This document shows, piece by piece, positions 27,786 through 37,575 of a stretch of 64,000 nt of DNA. The notes beneath the pieces are model-generated. The model did not search any database and was not told the DNA's origin. It saw only the letters and a program-made list of their open reading frames with translations. The position numbers and the translations under genes are program-made. This stretch comes from Rhizobium grahamii CCGE 502. Lineage in GTDB: Bacteria; Pseudomonadota; Alphaproteobacteria; Rhizobiales; Rhizobiaceae. The stretch's first letter is position 1. Every line of letters begins with the position of its first letter. The DNA is taken from NCBI RefSeq assembly GCF_000298315.2, contig NZ_AEYE02000029.1, positions 62,001 through 126,000 on the forward strand, given 5' to 3'.

Positions 27786-28583
27786 ATGATCGCCCTGCGT
27801 TCCGTTCTCTTCAACACGATCTTCTACGCCAACCTCATCCTACGGATGATCGTGCTGTCCCCCTATTACTTCCTCGCACCACGCAAGGAAGCCTATAGCG
27901 TGCCGAAGAACTGGGCGTTGTCCTGCCACTGGCTGATGGAAAAGATCGTGGGCACGACCTTCGAGATCGAGGGCATGGAGAACCTGCCTGACGGCGGCTA
28001 CATCCTGGCGCCGAAGCACCAGTCGTTCTGGGACACCTACGCCCTGCTGCCGTGGCTGAAGGATCCGGTCTACATCCTCAAACGCGAGCTGATGTGGATT
28101 CCGCTCTTCGGCTGGTATGCCAAGAAGCAGCGGATGATCCCGATCAACCGCGGCGCGCGCGGCAAGGTGATGGTCGAGGCATTGCGCCGGACCAAGGAAG
28201 AACTGGCGACCGGACGGCAGCTGATCATCTATCCCGAAGGGACGCGACGTCCGCCGGGTGCAGAACCGCTCTACAAATATGGTATCGCCCGCATGTACCG
28301 CGACCTGCAGCTGCCGGTCGTGCCGGTCGCCATGCATCCCGGCTTGTTCTGGCCGCGACGCAGCACAATGCGCTATCCCGGCCACTTCAAGGTAAGAATC
28401 CTGCCGCCGATCCATCCTGGCATGGATCCGGATGCCTTCTTTGCCCATCTGATCGAGGTGACCGAGAAGGCAAGCGACGAGTTGCTGATCGACACCATCA
28501 AGCGGAACCCGGATCTACCGCTCCCGCCGACTGCCGCAAACCGTCTCGCGGAATTGCAAAAGAGTGAGACCGCAACGGCCTGA
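27786..28583 (+). CDS. plsC: 1-acyl-sn-glycerol-3-phosphate acyltransferase
   Basis: A 265-residue PlsC-type acyltransferase that makes phosphatidic acid from lysophosphatidic acid at the inner membrane. The catalytic HX4D motif is in KHQSFWDT (His78, Asp83), the substrate motif YPEGTRRPPG is near residue 153, and an N-terminal hydrophobic segment anchors the protein. The start at 27786 (MIALRSVLFNTIF) precedes this anchor. It is the last gene of the ftsEX-ydcF-plsC run. Confidence 0.93.
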   Translation: MIALRSVLFNTIFYANLILRMIVLSPYYFLAPRKEAYSVPKNWALSCHWLMEKIVGTTFEIEGMENLPDGGYILAPKHQSFWDTYALLPWLKDPVYILKRELMWIPLFGWYAKKQRMIPINRGARGKVMVEALRRTKEELATGRQLIIYPEGTRRPPGAEPLYKYGIARMYRDLQLPVVPVAMHPGLFWPRRSTMRYPGHFKVRILPPIHPGMDPDAFFAHLIEVTEKASDELLIDTIKRNPDLPLPPTAANRLAELQKSETATA

Positions 28584-28585
28584 AT

Positions 28586-29119
28586 TCAGGCCGCTTGTTT
28601 CAGCCGCTCCACTTCGCCGACCACCTGCTCCAGCCAGTGATCGCGAATGCCCATTTCCCGCAAGTGCGCCAGTGTATTGAAGACATAGGCGTCGTTCGGG
28701 CCCGACTTGCCATGCGCACGGTGGACCACGGAGGCGGCCGCAATCGCATCGAGACTGCCGGCATATTGCGTGTGTCTGCGATCGACGACATAGGCGACCG
28801 CCTTGCTTGTCCGGCCGTCCGCCAGCTGAAGCGGCAGGCAGCGCTCGAGATAGACGTTGGTGACGAGCTCGCGCTCCCGGAGATAGTCGATCGTTTCATC
28901 CCATAGCGACGGGGCGATCCGAAACGCCATGCCACGACAGGAACCGCCGCGATCGAGGCCGAGCACGAGGCCCGGATTCTGCTCGGTGCCGCGATGCACC
29001 CAGGAACGGACGCAGAGCGAACGCCGGTAGCCATAGACAAGAGCCTGAGAACGCTCCAAAAACTCGAAGCCCGGATTCCACATCAGGGAGCCGTAGCCAA
29101 ACACCCAAAATTCGTCCAT
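28586..29119 (-). CDS. ChaC-like gamma-glutamylcyclotransferase
   Basis: A 177-residue protein of the ChaC family, which cleaves glutathione to 5-oxoproline and Cys-Gly in the cytosol. The substrate-binding VFGYGSLMWNPGFEF is at residues 6-20, and the catalytic Glu lies in the YLRERELVTNVY segment. Length is normal. The gene is convergent with plsC (2 bases between stop codons) and divergent from the DUF2125 gene. Confidence 0.92.
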   Translation of the reverse strand: MDEFWVFGYGSLMWNPGFEFLERSQALVYGYRRSLCVRSWVHRGTEQNPGLVLGLDRGGSCRGMAFRIAPSLWDETIDYLRERELVTNVYLERCLPLQLADGRTSKAVAYVVDRRHTQYAGSLDAIAAASVVHRAHGKSGPNDAYVFNTLAHLREMGIRDHWLEQVVGEVERLKQAA

Positions 29120-29170
29120 ATCGCACGCCAGACCGACATTCCCACTCGCGAGTCACCATTGGAGAACATC

Positions 29171-30169
29171 ATGGCATCGTCAAGCCAATCCCGTAGCGGC
29201 AGAAAATTCTGGTTGCTCGGCGGCGGTATCGTTCTGGTGATCGCGCTCTACACCGGCGGCTGGTTCTATGCCGCCTCGCAGCTGAAGACGACGGTGCTGA
29301 GGGCGATCGCACCCGGAAATACAGCCGGCGTCAGCGGCGAGTGCGCGGATATCGACTTCCGCGGCTATCCGTTCCGGATCGGGCTGTTCTGCTCGAAAGT
29401 CGATGTCGATGACAGCGTCAACGGCGTGTCGGCGAGTTTCGGCCAGTTGCGCTCAGCAGCCCAAGTCTACGCTCCAGGCCATATCGTGTGGGAACTCGAC
29501 TCGCCTGCCGAGATCCGTAGCGCCCACGGCCTGACCCTCAACGCTGAATGGGCTAGCCTGCAATCCAGCCTGATCACGAAGCTGAAGGGCATCGACCGTT
29601 CCTCGACCGTCATCGAAGGGCTGAAGGGAACGGCAGTATCCTCGCAGACGGGCCAGTCGATCAACTTCGACGCCGCTCATACCGAAATTCACCTCCGTCA
29701 GAACGGCGGCGATCTCGACAGCGCGATCTCCGTCACGGACGCCAATACCGCGATCAAGGACTGGCCGGCCTTCCCCAAGCTCTCGGCGAGCGCCGACGTG
29801 ACGCTCGCCGGCAAGGCCGGCATGATCGATGGCAGCGATCAACGAGGGCTCTATGGTTCGAGCGGCGAACTGCGCAAGGTTGTTGCCGATATCGGTGACG
29901 GCAAGCTCATGACACTGAGCGGCCCCTTCTCCTTCGACGAAGAGGGCTATCTCTCAGGCAAGTTCAAGCTGGAGATCGAACAGCTCGGCCCATGGCGCGA
30001 CAGCATCAAGCAGACATTCCCAGAGATCGCCAAGACCGTCGATACCGCCGCCAAGCTTTTGAAGGCACTAGCTGGCGGCGGCGACAAGGTGTCCGTCGAT
30101 CTCGTGGTGGCCCGTGGCAATGCCACGGTCGGCGGCTTCATCCCGCTGGGATCGATCCCGCCAATCTGA
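29171..30169 (+). CDS. DUF2125 domain-containing protein
   Basis: A 332-residue protein with an N-terminal signal anchor (FWLLGGGIVLVIALYTGGWFY) and a periplasmic DUF2125 domain. Diagnostic parts are GECADIDFRGYPFRIGLFC near residues 56-75, and the C-terminal segment containing VSVDLVVARGNATVGGFIPLG. These proteins occur in alphaproteobacteria next to chaC or tyrC genes. The repeated beta-strand pattern recalls AsmA-like proteins, but the function is unknown. The start at 29171 begins MASSSQS; the upstream frame would overlap the divergent chaC gene. Confidence 0.88.
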   Translation: MASSSQSRSGRKFWLLGGGIVLVIALYTGGWFYAASQLKTTVLRAIAPGNTAGVSGECADIDFRGYPFRIGLFCSKVDVDDSVNGVSASFGQLRSAAQVYAPGHIVWELDSPAEIRSAHGLTLNAEWASLQSSLITKLKGIDRSSTVIEGLKGTAVSSQTGQSINFDAAHTEIHLRQNGGDLDSAISVTDANTAIKDWPAFPKLSASADVTLAGKAGMIDGSDQRGLYGSSGELRKVVADIGDGKLMTLSGPFSFDEEGYLSGKFKLEIEQLGPWRDSIKQTFPEIAKTVDTAAKLLKALAGGGDKVSVDLVVARGNATVGGFIPLGSIPPI

Positions 30170-30171
30170 AA

Positions 30172-31101
30172 TCAGGCATTCTTCTCGAGCGGATGCGGGC
30201 GACCGAAGTCGGGCGCATCGACATCCTGACCCGCCTGGATGATCGAGCGGCGGATCGAGCGGGTGCGGGTGAAGAGATCGAAGATCTTGTCGCCCTCGCC
30301 CCAGCGAATGGCCCGCTGCAGATAGGCGAGATCCTCGGAGAAACGCGCCAGCATTTCGAGGATCGCATCCTTGTTGTGCAGGCAGACATCGCGCCACATC
30401 GTCGGATCGGAGGCGGCCAGACGGGTGAAGTCGCGGAAGCCGGAGGCGGAGTATTTGATGACTTCCGATTCGGTTACGGCCTCAAGATCATCCGCCGTAC
30501 CGACGATGTTGTAGGCGATGATGTGCGGCAGGTGCGAGACAATAGCCAGCACCTTGTCGTGATGCTCCGGATCCATCTCGTCGACCTTGGAGCCCAATGC
30601 TTCCCAGAACTGCCGCAGCCTTTTCAGCGCTGCTTCATCCGTGCCCGCGATCGGCGTGAAAATGCACCAGCGCCCTTCGAAGAGCCCCGGGAAACCCGCG
30701 TCCGGACCGGACTTCTCGGTACCCGCCAGCGGATGGCCCGGAATGAAATGGACATGCGGCGGCATATGCGGCTGCATCTGCGCTATGACCGAAGCCTTGG
30801 TGGAGCCGACGTCAGTGACGATCGCACCGGGCTTCAGGCTGCCGGCGATCTCCTTTGCAACACTCTCCGACGCGCCAACCGGCACCGAGACGATCACGAG
30901 GTCCGCATCCTTCACCGCCTCGGCAGATGATGTCGTATAGCGGTCGCCGAGCTGCAGTTCCTCGGCCCGCTTCAGCGTGTCGGCACTGCGCGTGGCAATG
31001 ACGACCTCTTTCGCAAGGCCAAGCCGCTTGATGTCATGCGCGATGGAGGAACCGATCAGGCCGATCCCGATCAGCGCAATGCGATCGAACTGCACCGTCA
31101 T
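30172..31101 (-). CDS. tyrC: prephenate/arogenate dehydrogenase
   Basis: A 309-residue NAD(P)-dependent dehydrogenase for tyrosine synthesis. The nucleotide-binding [10 protein letters not shown] lies at residues 12-21, followed by VIVSVPVGA, the VGSTK motif, the substrate segment [16 protein letters not shown], and the helical C-terminal domain. Rhizobial members are usually called cyclohexadienyl dehydrogenase. Its ATG overlaps the hisC stop by four bases, so translation is coupled; hisC products can also transaminate aromatic precursors, which makes the pairing sensible. Confidence 0.94.
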   Translation of the reverse strand: MTVQFDRIALIGIGLIGSSIAHDIKRLGLAKEVVIATRSADTLKRAEELQLGDRYTTSSAEAVKDADLVIVSVPVGASESVAKEIAGSLKPGAIVTDVGSTKASVIAQMQPHMPPHVHFIPGHPLAGTEKSGPDAGFPGLFEGRWCIFTPIAGTDEAALKRLRQFWEALGSKVDEMDPEHHDKVLAIVSHLPHIIAYNIVGTADDLEAVTESEVIKYSASGFRDFTRLAASDPTMWRDVCLHNKDAILEMLARFSEDLAYLQRAIRWGEGDKIFDLFTRTRSIRRSIIQAGQDVDAPDFGRPHPLEKNA

Positions 31102-32207
31102 GACTTCCGTCCCATAAACTCGCCGAGCGCTTCGATGACGCCACGGTTCGCCTCTTCCGGACCGATGCTCATGCGTAGCGCGTTCGGGAATCCGTAGCCC
31201 TTCACCGCCCGCAGGATATATCCACGGCTGGTCAAGAACTCATCGGCCTCAGGCGCACGCTTGCCATCGACATCGGGGAAGTGGATGAGCACGAAATTGG
31301 TGACCGATGGCGTCACCTTGAGACCGATAGCCTCGAGCGCGACCGTCATCTTCTCGATCCACATCAGATTGAAGGCGACCGCTTCCTGCATGAAACCCTG
31401 GTCGCGGATGGCAGCAGCACCGGCAGAGATGGCCGCTGAGTTCATGTTGAATGGACCACGGACGCGATTGACTGCATCGATGATATCGGCCGGCGCATAC
31501 ATCCAGCCGACACGCAGCGCCGCCAAGCCGTAGACCTTCGAGAAGGTGCGGGTCATGACGACGTTCGGGTTGGACGACACGATCTCGATGCCGGCCTCAT
31601 AATCGTTGCGGCGGACGTATTCGGCATAGGCGGCGTCAAGGACGAGCACGATGTTCTTGGGTAGGTCGGCATGCAGGCGACGAATCTCGCTGACCGGCAC
31701 GAATGTGCCCGTCGGATTGCCGGGGTTGGCGATAAAGACCATCTTCGTCTTCGGCGTAACCGCAGCAAGGATCGCATCGACGTCAACCGTTGCGTCCCTC
31801 TCGTTGACGGTAACAGGGGTGGCACCCGCACCCATGATCTGGATCTTGTAGACGAGGAAGCCGTGCTCGGTGATGATGGCTTCGTCGCCAGCGCCGAGAT
31901 AGACATGGCAGAGCAGGCCGAGCAGCTCGTCCGAGCCATTGCCACACATGATGTTAGCCGGGTTAAGCCCGTGAACCGCCGCGATGGCCTCGCGCAGTTC
32001 GAGGGCCTGCCCGTCCGGATACCGTTCGAGGCTGTCGGCGGCATTGCGGAAGGCATCGATTGCCTTCGGGCTCGCGCCAAGCGGCGTCTCATTGGACGAG
32101 AGCTTGTAGACACGGGCGACGCCCGGCGCATGTTCCTTGCCCGGCACATAGGCTGCGATATCCAGGATACCGGAACGCGGAACGGGCTTGCTCTTGTCTT
32201 CGCTCAT
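31098..32207 (-). CDS. hisC: histidinol-phosphate aminotransferase
   Basis: A 369-residue fold-I PLP aminotransferase. Visible are the N-terminal [27 protein letters not shown], the [10 protein letters not shown] motif, the Asp of VLDAAYAEY and the PLP Lys in [17 protein letters not shown]. It catalyses the imidazole-acetol-phosphate step of histidine synthesis and may also serve aromatic amino acids, given its coupling to tyrC. The start at 32207 has AAGG upstream; an open extension to 32966 is a frame shadow of the methyltransferase gene. Confidence 0.94.
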   Translation of the reverse strand: MSEDKSKPVPRSGILDIAAYVPGKEHAPGVARVYKLSSNETPLGASPKAIDAFRNAADSLERYPDGQALELREAIAAVHGLNPANIMCGNGSDELLGLLCHVYLGAGDEAIITEHGFLVYKIQIMGAGATPVTVNERDATVDVDAILAAVTPKTKMVFIANPGNPTGTFVPVSEIRRLHADLPKNIVLVLDAAYAEYVRRNDYEAGIEIVSSNPNVVMTRTFSKVYGLAALRVGWMYAPADIIDAVNRVRGPFNMNSAAISAGAAAIRDQGFMQEAVAFNLMWIEKMTVALEAIGLKVTPSVTNFVLIHFPDVDGKRAPEADEFLTSRGYILRAVKGYGFPNALRMSIGPEEANRGVIEALGEFMGRKS

Positions 32208-32317
32208 CAGATCGACCTTGGGAAAATACCGGGAAAAATTCGGCTGAAAATTGCCAAGAGGCAATAGAACGGAAAGGCGATCTTGTCGAGTGCCGCGGGG
32301 CCCTGGGTCAGGACTGG

Positions 32318-33058
32318 CTAGCGGCTGCGCGTCGTCGGAACACCATGCGGCGCCAGCACCGGCACGAAGACACGCCGCGAGGCGCGCGCGGCAACGGGCA
32401 GGCCCTGATAGAGCCGCTTTTGCGCCTCGACGATGATGACGCCGGAAAAGGCGGGCCATAAGGTGCGCCCCACGCGGTCGAAAACGCTGCGCAATCGCAT
32501 CATGGTCCGCAGCTTCGAAGGCGGAAAGAACAGCGCCTCCGCTGTCGCGCCGGGCGTGAAATTGGTCTCGCGCAACAGACTTGTCAGCTGCCCGCGCGAA
32601 TACGGGCGCCCTGACCCAAACGGTGTGTGTTCCATGCGCGCCCAAACACCGCGACGGTTCGGCACGACAATGACCAGCCGACCGCCAGGTGCCAGCACGC
32701 GCCACAGCTCCTTCAGAGTTTCCCGTGGGCTCTCGGCGAATTCGAGCGAATGGACCATCAGCACCCGGTCGATCGATGAATCCGGCAGCGGCAGCTCCTC
32801 GTCGAAGATCAGGGCCGTCGTCGACAATGCACCCACAGGCCAGTTTACCGCCCCCTGCCCCGCCGGCATGAAGGCAAAGGTCCGCTCTGTGTCGGGCTGG
32901 AAGCGATCGAGGAAGGGAACGACATAGCCCAGACCCACAAGGCGCTCCTGCGGCAGCCGGACCCAAAGCGAGGAAAGCGCCATGGCGATCGACTGCTCGG
33001 CAATACGTCCGAGGTCGGAATGATAGAACTGGCGAAGGTCGACGATATCAGCGTGCAT
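32318..33058 (-). CDS. class I SAM-dependent methyltransferase
   Basis: A 246-residue protein of the Methyltransf_11 type. The first glycine-rich motif is reduced ([15 protein letters not shown] instead of GxGxG), but the later motifs are clear: [47 protein letters not shown] is standard post-I to motif III. The substrate is unknown. It sits upstream of hisC and divergent from gloB, an arrangement common in Rhizobiales. The start at 33058 ([14 protein letters not shown]) is preferred over one 12 codons earlier. Confidence 0.88.
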   Translation of the reverse strand: MHADIVDLRQFYHSDLGRIAEQSIAMALSSLWVRLPQERLVGLGYVVPFLDRFQPDTERTFAFMPAGQGAVNWPVGALSTTALIFDEELPLPDSSIDRVLMVHSLEFAESPRETLKELWRVLAPGGRLVIVVPNRRGVWARMEHTPFGSGRPYSRGQLTSLLRETNFTPGATAEALFFPPSKLRTMMRLRSVFDRVGRTLWPAFSGVIIVEAQKRLYQGLPVAARASRRVFVPVLAPHGVPTTRSR

Positions 33059-33148
33059 CGAGGCAAATGTTATCAATGGGCGGTTGGACTTCAAGGCACG
33101 ACCCTCTACATTCCCGGTAAACCCGCGATAAAGAGGCTGCTTGAGACT

Positions 33149-33919
33149 ATGAAACCTTTGGATTTAGACGTTTTTCTTTGCCGTTCCGATAATTTCGGCG
33201 TGTTGGTGCATGATCCGGAAACCGGCCTGACCGCATCAATCGACGCGCCCGATGCAGATGCCGTCGAAAAGGCGGCAAGCCGCCGCGGCTGGACGATCTC
33301 GCATATTTTCACGACCCATCATCACACCGACCACGTTGAAGGCAATCTGGCGCTCAAGGAGCAGTATGGCTGCGAAATCATCGGTCCGGTCAACGAAGCG
33401 GTGGCGATCCCTGGCCTCGACAAGACGATGGCCGACGGCGACACGTTCCTGTTCGGCGACCACACGGTTGCTGTCATCGAGACGCCAGGACATACGGCGG
33501 GGCACATCTGTTACCACTTCGTCGACGACAAGCTGCTGTTTGCCGCCGATACGCTCTTTGCGCTCGGCTGCGGCCGCCTGTTCGAGCGACCGGCCGCCGA
33601 TATGTGGCATTCGCTGCAGAAGCTAGCCGTTCTGCCCGACGAAACCGCCGTCTATTTCGGCCACGAATACACTCTGTCGAACGCGCGCTTCGCACTCACC
33701 ATCGATCCTGATAATCAGCGCCTGATCAGCCGTGCAGCCGAGATCGAGGCACTGCGGGCCGAGAACAAGTTCACGATTCCGACGACGCTGGCGCTGGAGA
33801 AGGAGACCAACCCCTTCCTGCGCGCCGCCGATCCCGCCATCCGCCGCAACCTCTTGATGGAAACCAAGACCAACGAGGAAGTCTTCGCGGAAATCCGCCG
33901 GCGTAAGGACAATTTCTAA
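33149..33919 (+). CDS. gloB: hydroxyacylglutathione hydrolase (glyoxalase II)
   Basis: A 256-residue metallo-beta-lactamase-fold enzyme that hydrolyses S-D-lactoylglutathione to D-lactate and glutathione, completing methylglyoxal detoxification. The metal motif THHHTDH is at residues 56-62, with [12 protein letters not shown] near 112, the Asp of [13 protein letters not shown], and the distal His in YFGHEYT. The C-terminal glyoxalase II substrate domain ends with RRKDNF. The in-frame extension upstream lies over the divergent methyltransferase start and is rejected. Confidence 0.94.
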   Translation: MKPLDLDVFLCRSDNFGVLVHDPETGLTASIDAPDADAVEKAASRRGWTISHIFTTHHHTDHVEGNLALKEQYGCEIIGPVNEAVAIPGLDKTMADGDTFLFGDHTVAVIETPGHTAGHICYHFVDDKLLFAADTLFALGCGRLFERPAADMWHSLQKLAVLPDETAVYFGHEYTLSNARFALTIDPDNQRLISRAAEIEALRAENKFTIPTTLALEKETNPFLRAADPAIRRNLLMETKTNEEVFAEIRRRKDNF

Positions 33920-34341
33920 TGTCGCCGGACGATATTATTCGCGAACTTGGCATGGAGCCTCATCCCGAAGGCGGCTGGTACGTGCAGACCTTCCGCGATA
34001 CGGAAGGCGGATCGCGCGGTCACTCGACGGCGATCTACTATCTGCTGAAAGCCGGGCAGCGTTCCCATTGGCACCGCGTCCGCGATGCGGTGGAGGTTTG
34101 GCATCACTATGCCGGGGCTCCGCTTGCTCTCCACCGTTCGCGGGATGGCAGCAGCAGCGAAACGCTCATGCTTGGGACAGACATCCTAAACGGCCAGCGT
34201 CCGCAGGCGATCGTTCCCGCCAACTGGTGGCAGTCGGCCGAAACGACAGGCGATTACACGCTGGTCGGATGCACGGTTGCACCCGGCTTCGACTTCGCAT
34301 CCTTCGAGATGGCACCGCCGGACTGGAAGCCCACCGGCTGA
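33919..34341 (+). CDS. cupin family protein (DUF985)
   Basis: A 140-residue DUF985 cupin. Hallmarks are LGMEPHPEGGWYVQTFRD at residues 8-25, STAIYYLLKAGQRSHWHRV, and VGCTVAPGFDFASFEMA. The substrate and catalytic role are not established, although some relatives are annotated as sugar epimerase-like. Its start codon overlaps the gloB stop (TAATG), so the two genes are translationally coupled. Confidence 0.92.
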   Translation: MSPDDIIRELGMEPHPEGGWYVQTFRDTEGGSRGHSTAIYYLLKAGQRSHWHRVRDAVEVWHHYAGAPLALHRSRDGSSSETLMLGTDILNGQRPQAIVPANWWQSAETTGDYTLVGCTVAPGFDFASFEMAPPDWKPTG

Positions 34342-34344
34342 ATG

Positions 34345-35241
34345 CTATTCCGCTGGAGCCAGCTTTTCGGCTGCCGCGGCCTTCCGACGAAACATGTCTC
34401 TTGCGGCGAGCACGGCACCGCCTGTAACCAGCACGCACGCAAGCGCGATCCGCCAGCTCGGCTCCGCAAAGCCGAACAGCGTCAGGTTCAATGTCGAAAG
34501 AAGCGGCGCGGCATAGCTCGCAGCGCCGAGGATCTGGATATCACCATTCTTGACGCCGTAATCCCAGGCATAGAAGGCTGCACCGACCGGGAAGAGTCCG
34601 AGGCCGAGAACCGCAACCCACTGCGAGGCCCCCGCTGGCCAGACTGTTGCCTCAAGGCCGAGATGGCAGACGAGCGACAGGATCGCGGTCGCGAGGCAGA
34701 AGCCGGTGACGACATCGGTCGAGACGGCATCGAACCGGCGCGTCAGCAGTGAATAGCCCGACCACGTGAAGGCGCAGAGGAACGCCGCGCCATAGCCGAC
34801 GGCATAGGCGCCGTCGAAGTTGATGCCGTTGCGGCCGACGATCAGGAAGGTGCCGCAGAGACCGGCCAGCGCTCCCGCGACATGATACCAGCGCAGGCGT
34901 TCGCCCGGCAGCAGCGCCGATCCGACAACGATCAGCAACGGCCAGAGATAGGCAATCAGACCCGCCTCGACGGCCGGCGCATTTCTGAGCGCCGTGAAAT
35001 AGAGAAAATGATATCCGAACAGGCCGGCAATCCCTGTTGTCCAGACCTTGGCCGGCTGCTTGAGCAGCGCCAGCCGTGACGGATTGAGGATCAGCACGAC
35101 GATGCCGGGGATGCTGCCGATGGCAAAGCAGATCGCGGACAGCTGGAAGGGCGGCATCGTCCCTGACGCAGCCGTGAACAACGCCAAAAACGACCACATA
35201 AGTATAGCCGTAAAGCCGATTAACGTTGCCCGAAGCTTCAC
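34345..35241 (-). CDS. EamA family transporter (YddG-like)
   Basis: A 298-residue drug/metabolite transporter with ten membrane segments in two EamA repeats. The segments GFTAILMWSFLALFTAASG, FHYL-type FGYHFLYFTALRNAPAVEAGLIAYLWPLLIVV and FAWSGYSLL-like FTWSGYSLLTRRF resemble the aromatic amino acid exporter YddG. It probably exports amino acids or related metabolites; the substrate is an inference. It is convergent with the cupin gene (3 bases between the stops). Confidence 0.88.
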   Translation of the reverse strand: MKLRATLIGFTAILMWSFLALFTAASGTMPPFQLSAICFAIGSIPGIVVLILNPSRLALLKQPAKVWTTGIAGLFGYHFLYFTALRNAPAVEAGLIAYLWPLLIVVGSALLPGERLRWYHVAGALAGLCGTFLIVGRNGINFDGAYAVGYGAAFLCAFTWSGYSLLTRRFDAVSTDVVTGFCLATAILSLVCHLGLEATVWPAGASQWVAVLGLGLFPVGAAFYAWDYGVKNGDIQILGAASYAAPLLSTLNLTLFGFAEPSWRIALACVLVTGGAVLAARDMFRRKAAAAEKLAPAE

Positions 35242-35271
35242 TTGTCCCCCTTTACGGAGACACTTGCTCCG

Positions 35272-36048
35272 TCAGCTCGCGCCGTATTTCACCGCCGTGA
35301 TCGTCACCGGACCGTACTGCGTCGGAATACGGACGTAGACCGGAGCATATACATTTGCAGCATCCGACTTGGCAAACCAGATTTCCATCCGGCTGCTCTT
35401 GCTCAGATAGTCGATATCGCTGCGGCCTTTCTTGTAGCCGGAGCGCGGGACGAACCGCACGCTGCAAACGGTCGCTTTGCCGCTGAACCCCGACGTCGAG
35501 AAATCCTGCGAGCCCTTGGGCGAGAGCACCAGATCCATACGCATTTCACCGTCGTAGATCGGCAGTTTCTGCGCGCAGACGTTGGCGTCGGCAGGGAAGA
35601 TCAGCCCAGAGATCGGGTCAAGGACGGAACGCAGGTCGCTTGCCGGCACGTCGACCCAGTTCTTCGGCGGCTTCCGTGGCGGCCTGACGGTTGTAGAAGT
35701 GATATTGCCGTTGTTGTAACGCACCTCGTATGTCCGGGCGCGCTTGCCGCTCTTATAATAGAGATAGTAGCGGGACGCCTGCAGCCGGTCACCGCGCAGG
35801 ACGCCGTCAACGCTGGTCTTTGCAGAGATATTGGTGACAAGATCGGCAAGTCCGGCCGAGCTGATGTCGCCGGATACCTTGTAGCTCTTGTCGTCCTCGA
35901 TCTTCGTCAGGAAGGCGGCGCGCGCAATCGTCAGGATTCCAAGCGAAACCCTGTACTCGGTGCGATGCACGATCTCGCTTGCGCTGGCCGGAATGGCCAC
36001 CAGCGCTGCGACTGCGGAAATAAGAATGCGTTTGCCCAGATGAGCCAT
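35272..36048 (-). CDS. DUF3108 domain-containing exported protein
   Basis: A 258-residue protein with a signal peptide (ILISAVAALVAIPASA) and a DUF3108 domain of beta-rich periplasmic type. The pattern is visible in EYRVSLGILTIARAAFLTKIEDDKSYKVSGDISSAGLADLV and the later PISGLIFPA and VCSVRFVP segments. The function is unknown. It is found widely next to rpmB in rhizobia, where it is divergent from rpmB as here. Confidence 0.88.
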   Translation of the reverse strand: MAHLGKRILISAVAALVAIPASASEIVHRTEYRVSLGILTIARAAFLTKIEDDKSYKVSGDISSAGLADLVTNISAKTSVDGVLRGDRLQASRYYLYYKSGKRARTYEVRYNNGNITSTTVRPPRKPPKNWVDVPASDLRSVLDPISGLIFPADANVCAQKLPIYDGEMRMDLVLSPKGSQDFSTSGFSGKATVCSVRFVPRSGYKKGRSDIDYLSKSSRMEIWFAKSDAANVYAPVYVRIPTQYGPVTITAVKYGAS

Positions 36049-36163
36049 GAAATGAACCTTGTTCAGGCGGCTGGTAACGCCGTTGATAACGGTCTATACG
36101 CCTGTCTCTCGGTGAAGCAAACACGAGCTTTTTGACAGAATTGCGGGAAATGCCAAGGATTGG

Positions 36164-36192
36164 CTTGACGCGAACGGCCTGTCTGACTATAG
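36164..36192 (+). promoter_or_regulatory. sigma-70-type promoter upstream of rpmB
   Basis: CTTGAC at 36164-36169 and CTATAG at 36187-36192 are separated by 17 bases, an almost perfect match to the rhizobial housekeeping consensus (CTTGAC-N17-CTATAT). Transcription would begin near 36200, giving a leader of about 88 bases before the rpmB ATG. Confidence 0.85.
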
Positions 36193-36286
36193 AACCGCAA
36201 CTTTCCAATCATGGCCTGTTGGATTGCTAACCCGATTTTGCGCGGGCATGCAACCGATGGCCGAGAAAAACAAGAATAGGTGTTCC

Positions 36287-36583
36287 ATGTCCCGCATGTG
36301 CGAATTGACCGGCAAGGCAGTCCTCGTTGGCAACAATGTCAGCCATGCCAACAACAAGACCAAGCGCCGGTTCCTCCCGAACCTGTGCCAGGTTACGCTG
36401 ATCTCCGACGCGCTCGGCCAGCGTTACCGTCTTCGCGTTTCGGCTGCTGCTCTTCGTTCCGTCGAGCATCGTGGCGGTCTCGATGCCTTCCTGATCAAGG
36501 CAAGCGAAAATGAACTGTCGATGCGCGCTCGTCTGCTGCGTCGCCAGATCGTCAAGAAGACTGCCGAAGCCGCTGCTGCGTAA
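36287..36583 (+). CDS. rpmB: 50S ribosomal protein L28
   Basis: A 98-residue ribosomal protein with the L28 landmarks [33 protein letters not shown] and the alphaproteobacterial extension ending KKTAEAAAA. The single Cys in place of the zinc-binding set identifies the Cys-minus type. The start at 36287 agrees with the conserved N-terminus. A strong promoter lies 95 bases upstream. Confidence 0.97.
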   Translation: MSRMCELTGKAVLVGNNVSHANNKTKRRFLPNLCQVTLISDALGQRYRLRVSAAALRSVEHRGGLDAFLIKASENELSMRARLLRRQIVKKTAEAAAA

Positions 36584-36639
36584 GCTTCGACTGCTTCTTT
36601 TTCATACGGCTTCAGAAGGCTTGCACGGATGAACTCCGG

Positions 36640-36703
36640 ACAGGCCTTTTGCTTTGCCGGCCTGTTCCTCCAACTGGTGGCATACCCCAGGATAAAAAAA
36701 TGC
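36640..36703 (+). promoter_or_regulatory. candidate preQ1-type riboswitch before the queuosine-precursor transporter
   Basis: The leader holds an A-rich tail (ATAAAAAA) just before the ATG, preceded by ACCCCAGG, which is like the 3' half of class I preQ1 aptamers. A stem CCTG (36661-36664) with CAGG (36688-36691), or CTGG (36674-36677) with CCAG (36687-36690), can form. GCAT (36680-36683) can pair with ATGC (36700-36703), closing an H-type pseudoknot that buries the start codon. A competing hairpin ACAGGCC/GGCCTGT lies upstream. The downstream gene is exactly the transporter class that preQ1 riboswitches control. The loop is longer than in the classic form, so this is a candidate only. Confidence 0.45.
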
Positions 36704-37335
36704 TGACGACGCGCTCTACGCTTATCTATGTCACCCTGATGACGCTGGTCGTCGTCGCCTCGAACTTCCTCGTGCAGTTCCCTCTGAATGCCGAATTCGC
36801 CGGCATCAATCTGGCTGACATCCTGACCTGGGGTGCTTTTACCTATCCGGTCGCCTTCCTCATCACCGATCTGACCAACCGCCAGTTCGGACCGCAGGCG
36901 GCCCGCAAGGTCGTCTTCGCCGGCTTCGTTGTCGGTGTAGCGCTATCCTTCTATACCTCGGTGCCGCGCATCGCGATTGCCTCGGGCTCGGCCTACCTGG
37001 CCGGTCAGCTGCTTGATATCTCGGTCTTCAATCGCCTGCGCCGTCAGGCCTGGTGGCGCGCGCCGCTCGTCGGTTCGCTGATCGGCTCGATGCTGGACAC
37101 GATCATCTTCTTCTCCTTCGCGTTTGCTGCCTTCTTCGTCTTCTTCGGCCCGAATGATCCTTTCGCGCTGGAATCCGCCCCGATCCTCGGCGCATTCACG
37201 GCCGAAGCCCCGCGCTGGATTTCCTGGGCGATCGGCGACTTTACGGTGAAGGTAGTCGTCGGCCTCGTAATGCTGCTGCCATACGGCGCACTGATGAACG
37301 TGCTGCGTCCCCTGCAGGCTGCCGCCGCCCGCTGA
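36700..37335 (+). CDS. yhhQ: queuosine precursor transporter (VUT/YhhQ family)
   Basis: A 211-residue membrane protein of the COG1738 (VUT) family with about six membrane helices. The family signature NLADILTWGAFTYPVAFLITDLTNRQFG is at residues 38-65, with the later MLDTIIFFSFAF. These are importers of queuosine precursors such as preQ0 or preQ1. The ATG lies within the predicted pseudoknot of the leader. Note that no Shine-Dalgarno motif other than CCAGGATAAAAAA is visible. Confidence 0.92.
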   Translation: MLTTRSTLIYVTLMTLVVVASNFLVQFPLNAEFAGINLADILTWGAFTYPVAFLITDLTNRQFGPQAARKVVFAGFVVGVALSFYTSVPRIAIASGSAYLAGQLLDISVFNRLRRQAWWRAPLVGSLIGSMLDTIIFFSFAFAAFFVFFGPNDPFALESAPILGAFTAEAPRWISWAIGDFTVKVVVGLVMLLPYGALMNVLRPLQAAAAR

Positions 37336-37364
37336 GCGCGCTCCCCCTAATTCGAGTTCCAGCT

Positions 37365-37393
37365 GTTCGGCGGAGTCTATCGCTCCGCCGAAC
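37365..37393 (+). terminator. 11-bp hairpin after yhhQ
   Basis: GTTCGGCGGAG (37365-37375) pairs perfectly with CTCCGCCGAAC (37383-37393) around a 7-base loop, 30 bases after the stop. It is followed by CTGTTACTG, with no real T-run. It could serve the convergent gene on the other strand as well. Confidence 0.5.
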
Positions 37394-37575
37394 CTGTTAC
37401 TGAGACCGAGTCAGGGAAAATTCTCGTGGGGAAGTGTGTGCGGCCCCAAGCCCAATTCGAGCGACGCAGCAAAATAGGCTCTCCGGCGACGAGCGTCCGA
37501 AGAGCGGCGGGCAGCGGATCGGGACTATCGCCGGCATTGAACGGAAAGTCGATTTCGGCGGGTGATACGCCGCAG

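Noticed and set aside
31098-32966. 622-residue version of HisC
   Set aside because: The first 253 residues are an out-of-frame reading of the methyltransferase gene and the intergenic DNA; the HisC family starts at 32207.
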